Positions 9,801-17,100 of a stretch of DNA of 29,957 bases are shown in pieces. This DNA is from Symbiodinium natans (lineage: Eukaryota; Sar; Dinophyceae; Suessiales; Symbiodiniaceae). The stretch spans positions 197,501 to 227,457 of the forward strand of contig CAJNDS010002547.1 in the NCBI GenBank assembly GCA_905221605.1. Direction: 5' to 3'. The first letter of the stretch is position 1. Each line of letters opens with the position of its first letter. A program made the translations under genes and the position numbers. Under the pieces are notes generated by a model. That model ran no database searches and was not told where the DNA came from. It saw nothing but the letters and a program-made list of their open reading frames with translations.

Positions 9801-10849
9801 TAGGGTTTAGGGTTTAGGGTTTAGGGTTTAGGGTTTAGGGTTTAGGGTTTAGGGTTTAGGGTTTAGGGTTTAGGGAGAATCATAAAGCAGCAGCCTGCTT
9901 CACAAATGCCAACAACAACGGCCAACAACACAAAATGCAGCACAGTATCAGAGGGGTCGACTCCGAAAGCAGAGGTACTTGGGAGGAGGGAGCTGTACGT
10001 TGTCATAAGCTGTACAGGGATCATGGCGGGACAACCTTATGGGACAGCAAAAACCGAAGACCCCAATCCCAAAAACCCTGAAGACAAAAAAAACCCAAAA
10101 GCACTAAAAAAAACGCAAAAACAGCCCCCCCCCCCCCCCCCCCCCACAAAATAGAAAAAGAAGCACCCAAAAGAACCCACAACCCTAAAACCCCCCCAAA
10201 CCCCAAGAAAACCCTGCCCACCCCAAACACTTCTTCAATAGAGCAGTGCGGCCCCGATACAGGATCTGCCAGAAGCTGATCAACGATGAGCGGTCAGGGT
10301 TGATCACAAACCAAGGCTTGTGCACCTTAGAGGAGTGAGCTGAGGCGTCAGGACCACTAAACCCTGAACACCTTTTTGGGTCGAGGGTCTAGGGTTTTTA
10401 GGGTTTTTAGGGTCTTTTAGGGTCTAAAGGGTTTAGGGTTTAGGCTTTAGGGCTTGGGGTTTAGCCTCCCCACCTCCTTCAACACCCCTACCTCCCTACC
10501 CCTACCCCGAACCCCCCTTTCCCCCCTAACCCAATGTTGAAGAGGCTCCACTACCCACCAAACCCTAAACCCTAAACCCTAAACCCTAAACCCTAAACCC
10601 TAAACCCTAAACCCTAAACCCTAAACCCTAAACCCTAAACCCTAAACCCTAAACCCTTACCCCAAGAAGACGCTTCCTCAAGTCCTGCTGGACCCTGGAG
10701 TAGCCTAGGAATAAAAAGGTTACCCTTTTTGGTTTTAAGGGGGTTTTCAGGGAACCCCAACCCTAAATAAAGGAAATAAGGGCCTACTCCGGGTCCTAGC
10801 CTGAATATTGGGGTGGAGTCTCGGAATTTCGAGCATAGGCTTGATCAGC
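721..10849 (-). CDS. Voltage-gated K+ channel core (KCNH/CNG superfamily), 15 exons spliced, C-terminus outside window
   Basis: A plasma- or organelle-membrane potassium channel subunit, read by joining 15 minus-strand exons (listed separately) into 807 nt, 269 residues, without a stop; all 14 junctions agree in phase. In order: a pre-S1 motif PWFVINPDRS; S1 (VALALLFVAVVTPVQ); S2 (ICVDAMFMVDLVLQFF); S3 (LVFIDLITVIPL); S4 (SLRLVKLLRLMKTSK, R/K at every third position, the voltage sensor); the S4-S5 linker; S5 (FMVVLGFICHWLAC); pore helix and filter TSVGYGD, diagnostic of K+ selectivity; S6 ending WAYIIGE. The HWLAC and PQN..ER residues around the pore fit the KCNH/CNG superfamily. Introns are 96-1474 nt, so about 8% of the span is coding. 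Every acceptor is AG|G; donors are nine GC, four GT and one GA. The C-linker and cyclic-nucleotide-binding domain are not seen and would lie at lower coordinates. Family is near certain; exact subfamily and start codon are not known. Confidence 0.9.
947..984 (+). repeat. Poly-G tract, 38 bases
   Basis: An uninterrupted run of G in the intron before the S6 exon; followed at 1087-1180 by a C-rich tract on the same strand. Such runs are hard to sequence, so the length may be wrong. Confidence 0.9.
1498..1611 (+). repeat. Dispersed element with internal direct repeat
   Basis: Shares both ends with 3750-3845. Inside, two near-identical copies of about 32 bases (1533-1564 and 1567-1599) end in ATTACCCTTATAAGGAA. 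Non-coding. Confidence 0.6.
1772..1831 (-). CDS. K+ channel exon, selectivity filter
   Basis: 60 nt, phase 1 to 1, coding SYTITSVGYGDIGPQNILE plus one base of Arg. TSVGYGD is the K+ selectivity filter; the following PQN..ER is typical of KCNH/CNG channels. Acceptor TCTACAG|G, donor GC (GAGC|GCCTC). Confidence 0.96.
2033..2133 (-). mobile_element. Dispersed introner-like family, copy 2
   Basis: Same orientation as the copy at 10705-10800; shares AATAAAAAGGG, TTTTTTGGTTTTAA, AATAAGGGCCTA and GGTCCTAG. It lies within the intron before the filter exon and is not itself an intron. Confidence 0.6.
2362..2390. repeat. Hairpin, 9-bp stem
   Basis: CTGCCGCAG and its complement CTGCGGCAG separated by about ten bases. 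Isolated, in an intron. Confidence 0.6.
2911..3096 (+). repeat. TTTAGGG/TTTGGGG array
   Basis: A mixed tract of TTTAGGG and TTTGGGG units inside the intron between the pore-helix and filter exons. Confidence 0.95.
3193..3305 (-). repeat. CCCTAAA array abutting the pore-helix exon
   Basis: CCCTAAA units with CCCTGAA variants running right up to the exon at 3306. Read on the coding strand, the intron starts GTTTAGGG, so the array supplies the donor. Confidence 0.95.
3306..3370 (-). CDS. K+ channel exon, pore helix
   Basis: 65 nt, phase 2 to 1, coding from INTIDSPLRIYLAAFY to FCGLT plus one base of Gly. P-L-x-x-Y-x-x-A-x-Y precedes the filter in this superfamily. The donor is ACTG|GTTTAGGG: the splice donor is the first telomere-like unit itself. 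Confidence 0.93.
3773..3833 (+). repeat. Poly-C / poly-A tracts
   Basis: Two cycles of poly-C followed by poly-A, inside an intron. The flanks (ctactatttgct-aagaacc before, aaggaagaatat after) match 1498-1610, so the tracts replace the middle of a dispersed element. Confidence 0.85.
3901..3921 (-). repeat. Imperfect duplicate of the turret-exon donor region
   Basis: AGCGCGGCCATGGTGGCC here against AGTGCGGCCAGGGTGGCC at 3971-3988, with a pure CCCTAAA array between them. Confidence 0.75.
3988..4069 (-). CDS. K+ channel exon, end of S5 and turret
   Basis: 82 nt, phase 1 to 2. It starts WAMTLRVVDKHFPRWIDG and ends EADATY plus two bases of Gly. This is the extracellular turret between S5 and the pore helix. 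Acceptor AATCAG|G, donor GC (TATGG|GCCACC). Confidence 0.9.
4479..4522 (-). CDS. K+ channel exon, transmembrane segment S5
   Basis: 44 nt, phase 2 to 1, coding FMVVLGFICHWLAC plus one base of Cys. The HWLAC pentapeptide at the outer end of S5 is a hallmark of KCNH and CNG channels. Acceptor GCTGAG|G, donor GC (CTGTT|GCCGCC). Confidence 0.93.
4922..5033. mobile_element. Second MITE of the same family, with telomere-like units inside
   Basis: Ends TTGGGATGTTGCCCCTTATA at 4923-4942 and its reverse complement at 5013-5032. Three CCCTAAA units (4968-4990) interrupt the centre. Confidence 0.8.
5182..5240 (-). CDS. K+ channel exon, S4-S5 linker
   Basis: 59 nt, phase 0 to 2, coding VLQNMEAPVSIPYQQLALV and two bases of Lys. 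It aligns with the usual linker form (S-R-x-L-x-x-x-E ... S-x-x-Y-x-x-x-x-L-x-K) directly after TSK of S4. Donor GC, acceptor GGGAG|G. Confidence 0.88.
5253..5370 (+). repeat. Higher-order repeat of AGGGCTAGGGTTT
   Basis: Six copies of a 13-base compound unit, a TTTAGGG plus a shortened CTAGGG, at the 3' end of the intron before the S4-S5 linker exon. Confidence 0.9.
5998..6043 (-). CDS. K+ channel exon, voltage-sensor S4
   Basis: 46 nt, phase 2 to 0, coding SLRLVKLLRLMKTSK. Arg, Lys, Arg, Lys at every third position separated by Leu/Val/Met is the S4 voltage sensor. Acceptor CCTCAG|G, donor AAG|GTCC. Confidence 0.93.
6055..6283 (+). repeat. TTTAGGG array with TTCAGGG block
   Basis: Pure TTTAGGG flanks a block of about ten TTCAGGG units (6112-6182). 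It lies just upstream of the S4 exon on the coding strand. Confidence 0.95.
6405..6650 (-). repeat. CCCCCTAAA / CCCCTAAA variant array
   Basis: Units lengthened to eight or nine bases by extra C, including CCGCCCTAAA forms, grading into pure CCCTAAA at the high end. It starts the intron after the S3 exon. Confidence 0.95.
6664..6706 (-). CDS. K+ channel exon, transmembrane segment S3
   Basis: 43 nt, phase 1 to 2, coding LVFIDLITVIPLV and two bases of Leu. F-x-D-L-x-x-x-IP is the S3 signature. A GT donor at 6668 would end the exon five bases earlier but break the phase; the GA donor at 6663-6662 restores it, and GA donors are known in dinoflagellates. The 3' end is the least certain junction of the gene. 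Confidence 0.8.
6712..6905 (+). repeat. TTTAGGG array
   Basis: About 27 nearly pure units directly upstream, on the coding strand, of the S3 exon. Confidence 0.96.
7635..7720 (-). CDS. K+ channel exon, end of S2 and S2-S3 linker
   Basis: 86 nt, phase 2 to 1. It begins FFMAYPRNMSSGRV and ends KMIWSHYLR plus one base of Arg. The F-x-x-AY end of S2 and the I-x-x-HYLR before S3 are conserved in KCNH/CNG channels. Donor GC (CAGGC|GCAAG), acceptor TTGAG|G. Confidence 0.9.
7728..8228 (+). repeat. TTTGGGG-dominated array
   Basis: 500 bases mostly of TTTGGGG with GGGGATT, GGGGCTT and a 19-base G run at 7801-7818. It yields long glycine/tryptophan open frames that are translation artefacts. Confidence 0.96.
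8464..8506 (-). CDS. K+ channel exon, transmembrane segment S2 (first part)
   Basis: 43 nt, phase 1 to 2, coding ICVDAMFMVDLVL and two bases of a Gln codon. The D..F..D pattern in a hydrophobic helix is the S2 signature of the superfamily. Acceptor CCTGCAG|G; donor GC. Confidence 0.88.
8825..8864 (+). repeat. 20-bp tandem duplication
   Basis: Two copies of TAGAGTTAAAACTAATGAAA differing only in the last base, within the intron between the S1-S2 microexon and the S2 exon. The surrounding 8765-9040 holds no array and no exon that I can support. Confidence 0.85.
9164..9185 (-). CDS. K+ channel microexon, S1-S2 loop
   Basis: 22 nt, phase 0 to 1, coding ALGSHGP plus one base of Gly, between S1 and S2. 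Clear acceptor (TCATTGCAG|G) and a GT donor. It is the shortest exon here and has no motif, so it rests on phase and splice sites only. Confidence 0.5.
9529..9574 (-). CDS. K+ channel exon, transmembrane segment S1
   Basis: 46 nt, phase 2 to 0, coding VALALLFVAVVTPVQ after the split Trp codon. Hydrophobic S1 ending in the V-x-TP signature seen at the outer end of S1 in this superfamily. Donor GC (ACAG|GCGAGG). An ATG upstream in the same frame makes it look like a signal peptide, but phase and order favour S1. Confidence 0.8.
10270..10325 (-). CDS. K+ channel exon, pre-S1 motif
   Basis: 56 nt, phase 0 to 2, coding VHKPWFVINPDRSSLISF and the first two bases of Trp. The P-x-F-x-I-x-P-D motif just before S1 is typical of KCNH/CNG-type channels. 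Acceptor CTAAG|G; donor GC (TTCTG|GCAG). Confidence 0.85.
10661..10704 (-). CDS. K+ channel exon, basic segment before S1
   Basis: 44 nt, phase 1 to 0, coding YSRVQQDLRKRLLG. It has the acceptor TTCCTAG|G and a textbook donor GGG|GTAAGG. The intron upstream of it (10705-10800) consists of a dispersed mobile element. Confidence 0.75.
10705..10800 (-). mobile_element. Introner-like element forming a complete intron
   Basis: The 96-nt intron between two channel exons is the element itself: it begins GCTAGGACCC and ends TTATTCCTAG on the coding strand, giving CTAGGA/TCCTAG inverted ends. Related copies lie at about 2033-2133 and 14697-14795, recognisable by GGCCCTTATT, the CCAAAAAGGG block and the GGAC..CTAG end. 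Confidence 0.65.
10801..10849 (-). CDS. K+ channel exon, cytosolic N-terminal region
   Basis: 49 nt, phase 0 to 1, coding ADQAYARNSETPPQYS plus the first base of a Gly codon completed in the next exon. The acceptor is GAG|G and the donor GC. The frame was chosen because it is the one that fits phase 1 of the next exon; a hydrophilic stretch such as this has no family signature of its own. Confidence 0.6.
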
Positions 10850-11091
10850 CTCTCACACGCTAACTTCAAGTTCGTGGTCCCACGGGTGTGTCCCCTAAAC
10901 CCTAAACCCTAAACCCGAGACCCTAAACCCAAAACCCGAAACCCTAAACTCTAAACCCTAAACCCTAGACCCCAATTAAACCCTAAACCCGAAACCCGAA
11001 AACCCAAAACCCTAAACCCTAAACCCCCCCAACCTAAACCCTAAACCCTAAACCCTAACCCTAAACCCGGAACCCCTCGGTGCCCGTCAGC

Positions 11092-11142
11092 TTCGACAAC
11101 ACTCTCGGTCTTCGGCGAGCCGGAAACTCCTTCAAACCTCCT
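11092..11142 (-). CDS. Exon ending VSGSPKTESVVE
   Basis: 51 nt as drawn, coding RRFEGVSGSPKTESVVE, phase 0 to 0, donor GC (GTCGAA|GCTGAC). The acceptor is ambiguous among several AG within ten bases. GCTGA occurs both at this donor and at the next acceptor (10849), a short boundary repeat of the kind left by inserted introns. Confidence 0.45.
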
Positions 11143-14100
11143 CTCTGCAGATCCCTCAACCCTAAACCCTAAACCCTAAACCCTATACCCTATACCCCCC
11201 AAACTTGTCACATATGGGGGAGTCTCGAAATTAATGTCCCTGTTGGGGGTTGCTACTCAATGGCGGCCCCCTCCTACTTAGGGTACCCCACAAGGGGGCC
11301 GTAATTTGGAGAACTGACCATATACAATTTGAGGTTTAGGGCTTTTAGGGTAACTAAGGGGTTCTGACCATCACCTGGATCTTGATCCCTAAACCCTAAG
11401 CCCTAAGCCCTAAGCCCTATACCCTAAGCCCTAAACCCGAAACCCTAAACCCTAAACCCTAAACCCTAAACCCTAAGCCTGACCCTCAACCCTAAACCCT
11501 AAACCCTAAGCCCTAAACCCTAAACCCGCCTGAACATGGCTCTCCTCGTTGGCCCGCATCACAGAGAACTGAATTCGGCCCTCGTCGATGATGCGGGAGA
11601 CGCGCGCTTGAATCTGGGCCGGTTTAGGGTTTAGGGTTTAGGGTTTCGGGTTTCGGGCTTAGGGTTTCGGGTTTAGTTAGGGTTTAGGGTTTAGGGTTTA
11701 GGACTTGAGAGCCCCCCCAACCACCCCGCTTCACGCGAACTTTGAAGCCCATAGCCGACACGGTTTCTGAAAATTTCGGGCCTCAAAAGGAACCCCTAAA
11801 CAGGGGCCCAGGGCTTGCGGAAAGCTTTCAACCCCCCAAGCCCGAAATCCCTAAACCCGAAATCCCTAAACCCCAAACCCTAAACCCTAAACCCGAAATC
11901 CCCAAACCCCAAACCCGAAATCCCTAAACCCCAAACCCTGAACCCCAAACCCGAAACCCCAAACCCCAAACTTGCACCCCCCAAAAACCAAGTCGTTCAA
12001 CCCTTAAGCCCCCCCCCCTTCCCTTTAAGCCATCTTAGGGTTTTTAGGGCTCAGGGTTTAGGGTTTAGGGTTTAGGGTTTAGGGTTTAGGGTTTAGGGTT
12101 TAGGGTTTAGGGTTTAGCCCTTAACGCCTCAAATCTGACAGCCCCTTAAATCCTTCAACACTTACACTCTTCAACCCTATAACGCCTTCGACACTAAACA
12201 CCGAAAACCCAAAAACCCAAAACAATGCGAGCACCCAAGCCTAAACCCGAAACCCTAAATCCTACACCCTAAACCCTAAACCCCAAACCGTAAACCCTAA
12301 ACCGTGAAGCCTAAACCCTACACCCTGAACCCTAAGATGCCAGATTACAGGCCTCGGCGCCCCATGGCTGCTGCTTGGACTTCCCAAGTTGTGCCTGGCT
12401 CAGATGTTAGGGTTTAGGGTTTAGGGTTTAGGGTTTAGGGTTTAGGGTTTAGGGTTTAGGGTTTAGGGTTTAGGGTTTAGGGTTTAGGGTTTAGGGTTTA
12501 GGGTTTAGGGTTTAGGGTTTAGGGTTACGGTGTAGGGTTTAGGGTTTAGGGTTTAGGGTTTAGGGTTTAGGGTTTAGGGTTTAGGGTTTAGGGTTTAGGG
12601 TTTAGGGTTTAGGGTTTAGGGTTTAGGGTTTAGGGTTTAGGGTTTAGGGTTTAGGGTAAAAGCCTGGCGGGGGGGAGGAGGGGAGGGTCAAAGAGAAACA
12701 GCGTTTAGGTTCTTAGTTGAGGGATTAGGGTTCAAGGTTTTGGGGTGTAGGTTGTAATTGGGGGTGCCGAGGGCTCCGAAAAACTTCTGACCCTACACCC
12801 TGCAGCCCTACATCCCTAAACCCTTCAACCCCCAACCTAATTCCTAAACCCTAAACCCTAAACCCTAGCACCCCGCCCCCAAACCTCAACCCCCCCGAAC
12901 GCTAAACTTGTCAAGCGCTATCTTCCCAACCTCCCCGATCGGGTTGCCGGCTTTAGGATTAGGGCTTGGCGGCTTCGGGCTTCGGGCTTCGGGCTTAGGG
13001 CTTAGGGCTTAGGGCTTAGGGCTTAGGGCTTAGGGTTTAGGGTTTAGGGCTTAGGGCTTAGGGCTTAGGGCACAAAACTCGCAACCCCAAAACCCGGTGT
13101 GTTTGGCCCTGCCCGCTGGCCTGCACCTCGGTCAACTTCTCCTGGCCGCGCAGAGAGGGCTGAGGGTTTAGGGTTTAGGGTTTAATTAGGGTTTAGGGTT
13201 TAGGGTTTAGGGTTTAGGGTTTAGGGTTTAGGGTTTAGGGTTTAGGGTTTAGGGTTTAGGGTTTAGGGTTTAGGGTTTAGGGTTTAGGGTTTAGGGTTTA
13301 GGGGATTAGGACTTACGGGGGAGTGGGAGGTGAGGGTTGACGATTTATGGGCTTCCGTGTCATTTCGGAGGGGTTGGAGCTTTCAACAGCCTAGTTTAGG
13401 GTGCGATGTGCCAGGTCTCGCTGGCTCGCGGGCTCTGCTTCGCGCCCCAAATCGCTAAATTCCAAACCCTTAAACCCCCTCAAGCCCTAAACCTTCAAAC
13501 CTAAACGCGTCAAAAGAACACAATCTTTGAACCCTAAACCCCCTAACCCTCAACCTAAAGGAGAAGGACCCAATCCCCTACATCCGAACTACAACCCACC
13601 ACCCTTATACCCAAAAAATCCTAAACCCTAAACCTAAGCTTTAAGCCCCTGAACCCTGAACCCTGAACCCTAGACCCTAGACCCTAAACCCTAAACCCTA
13701 AACCCTAAACCCTAAACCCCTAAACCCCTGAAGATTGAAGGTTCCGCACCGTCGACGACTCTCCACGCCGGAATCGTGTCCACGAGCTGCGGTTGTTCTG
13801 ACGGCTCCTCGGCGATCAGCTGCCAGATGCAGTACCCTCAACCTGAATCCTAAACCCTAAACCTGAATCCTAAACCCTAAACCTGAATCCTAAACCCTAA
13901 ACCCTAAACCCTGGACTGACACACCTGGAACCCTACAATGCCCTAAAACCCTAGGGCCATACGAACTCTTTAGGGCTCCCCAAACCCTAAACCCTAAACC
14001 ATAAAACGCTAAGAGAACCCGAATTCTAAACCCTAAGCCCCAAGCCCCAAGCCCTAAACCCTAAACCCTAAACCCTAAACCCTAAACCCTAAACCCTAAA

Positions 14101-17100
14101 CCCTAAACCCTAAACCGCTAAGAGAACCCGAATTCCAAAACCCTTGAGGTTTGGAGACTTCGGATTTGCTCGTCCATAGCGTTTGATGGACAAAATCCTG
14201 CATGACCCTAAGGACCCCTAAACTATGGGAGTTATGGTATATTCCTCTTGGGTCTAGAAGAAACCCTAAACCCTAAACCCTAAACCCTAAACCCTAAACC
14301 CTAAACCCTAAACCCTAAACCCTAAACCCTAACCCTGGGTAATGCAGGATTTTGTCCATCAGCCGTAGCGTTTGCTGTAGAGTAGGTTCTGTCGCCGAGG
14401 CTTGCTCAGGGGCGCAATACCCTCGCTGCCCGCTCGATGCAAGGGTTCAGGGTTTAGGGTTTAGGGTTTAGGGTTTAGGGTTTAGGGTTTAGGGTTTAGG
14501 GTTTAGGGCTTAGGGGTTAGGGCTTAGGGTTTAGGGTTTAGGGGTTAGGGTTTAGGGTTTAGGGTTTAGGGTTTAGGGCTTAGGGTTTAGGGCTTAGGGT
14601 TTAGGGTTTAGGGTTTAGGGTTTAGGGCTTCGGGCTTAGGGTTTAGGGCTTAGGGTTTAGGGTTTAGGGTTTAGGGTTTCTTCTAGACCCAAGAGTAACC
14701 CTTGAATCAAAAGGCACCCTTTTTGGCTCGAAGGGGCTTATCAGGGACGCTGAATACTAACGAAAAGGTAATAAGGGCCTGCTCTGTGTCCTAGTCTTGC
14801 ATCTGGCGCAGCTGTCCACGTTGCATGTGGAGTGCGAAAGGAATCTTTTGGGCCGGAACATGTTTGTGTTGGCTCTTCTAAGGGGGCGGGGATCCTATGA
14901 CCCTAAACCCTAAACCCTAGACTCCAAACTCTAAACCCTACACTCAAGACCCTTGTTCTAGGGGCGTTTCTGGAGAGCCTAGACAAGGCTTAGGGTTTTG
15001 AGCTCGGGAGCTTAGGATTTAGAGTTTATGGTGTATAGAGTTTAGGGTTTAGGATCTAGGCTTAGGGTTTAGGAGTTAGGGTTTAGGATTTAAGGTTTCG
15101 GGTTTAGGGCTGTGGCAATTGAAAACCTTCTCTTAAGACCCCTTCTGAGCCCTTTCAACACTTTGGATTCTTGAAATCCATGAAGCTCCTCTGCGTAACC
15201 CCCCCCGCCCCCCCCAAGACCCAAACCCCTTTGACCTCAAAACCCTAAACCCTAGACCCTAGACCCTAAACCCTAAACCCTAAACCCGAAACCCTAAACC
15301 CTAAACCCTAAACCCTAAGTCCTAGTTGCGACATGCCCAGAGCCGCGCTGGCCGACCACACCTGTGACTTGCCCTTGGAGGGCACCTCGCAGTTGACGGT
15401 GTTGCAGGGTTGTTAGAGGGTTTGGGGAGGTTTAGGGTTTAGGGTTTAGGGTTTAGGGTTTAGGGTTTAGGGTTTAGGGTTTAGGGTTTAGGGTTTAGGG
15501 TTTAGGGTTTCAGGGTTCAGGGGTCGGGGTTTAGGGGGTTTACCGGGGGGTTTACTGAGTAGCAGGGCGTTTTCGACTGTAGGGGGTTTAGGGGCTGTAG
15601 GATTTAGGGTCGAAGGCCCAGGGACTCGAGTCAAAGGCTCCCGCCATCCGCTGACAGAAGCAAGGCTCGCGCGGTTTGGGGTTTAGGGTTTAGGCTTTAG
15701 GGCTGAGGGCTTAGGGCTTAGGGTTTAGGGTTTAGGGTTTAGGGTTTAGGGTTTAGGGTTTAGGGTTTAGGGTTTAGGGTTTAGGGTTTAGGGCTTCGGG
15801 TGCCTATGTTTGTTAGCCGATCTGTCATTGAAGGGAATGCTGTTTGGATACAGGTCAACAGGCAAAAGCATCTACTCCCTCCCTGTTTCCATGTAGTTTT
15901 GAAGTTTTAAGCAAACAACTTAGGGTTTCGGCTTTTCGGGTTGAAGCACTGTAGGGTTTAGGGTTTAGGGTTTGGGGTTTAGGGTTTGGGGTTCGGGGTT
16001 TAGGGTTTAGGGTTTAGGGTTTCAGGTTTCAGGGGGACCTGCCAGAAGACATTCACGAGACTTCCCAAACCACTGACACTACACCCCCGCCTGCTGTGGC
16101 CGGCTCCGCATGAAGGACCTTGCCGCGCGGGTTTAGGGTTTAGGGATTAGGGTTAAGGGTTTAGGGTTTAGGGTTGAGGGTTTAGGGTTTATACCCCAAA
16201 CCCTATCCTTCACGGCCTAATCCCTGACCCCTAAACTCCTGAACCCGAAAACTGAACCTCCTCAACATCTAAACAGCTGATCCCTCAAACCTGTGTGGAT
16301 ACCTTGACCATGAGGGTTTCGAGTTTGTCCACTTTTTCAGCTACAATCGAACATCGGTTTCCTGGTCAACCAGGTCCCCTCAAACGGTTCAGGCGTTTGG
16401 GTTTAGGGTTTAGGGTTTAGGGTTTAGGGTTTAGGGTTTAGGGTTTAGGGTTTAGGGTTTAGGGTTTAGGGTTTAGGGTTTAGGGTTTAGGGTTTAGGGT
16501 TTAGGGTTTATGGTTTAGTGTTTAGGGTTTAGGGTTTATGGTTTAGGGTTTAGGGTTTAGGGTTTAGGGTTTAGGGTTTAGGGTTTAGGGTTTAGGGTTT
16601 AGGGTTTAGGGTTTAGGGTTTAGGGTTTAGGGTTTAGGGTTAGGTTTAGGGTTTAGGGTTTAGGGTTTAGGGTTTAGGGTTTAGGGTTTAGGGTTTAGGG
16701 TTTAGGGTTTAGGGTTTAGGGTTTAGGGTTTAGGGTTTAGGGTTTAGGGTTTAGGGTTTAGGGTTTAGGGTTTAGGGTTTAGGGACCCCCCCTCCCACCA
16801 TCTAAGAATGCCCCGCGGCTGGGAGAGCTGGGCGATGGAACCCGAGCCGTCCATGCACAGCTGCTCGCGAAGCCGACGGTTCTCTGTCCGCAAGGCCTCA
16901 ACAGGGGGGGCAAGGGGGTTTAGGGTTTAGGGTTTAGGGTTTAGGGTTTAGGGTTTAGGGTTGAGGGTTGAGGGTTTAGGGTTTAGGGTTTAGGGTTTAG
17001 GGTTTAGGGTTTAGGGTTTAGGGTTTAGGGTTTAGGGTTTAGGGTTTAGGGTTTAGGGCTCTAGAGACACGAAGACCACTTGGGGCCAGAGGGTGAAATA

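Noticed and set aside
14813-14877. Possible exon in the minus strand, and a plus-strand frame LAQLSTLHVECERNLLG
   Set aside because: All three minus frames and one plus frame are open, and the flanks have the intron-middle pattern, so no frame can be preferred.
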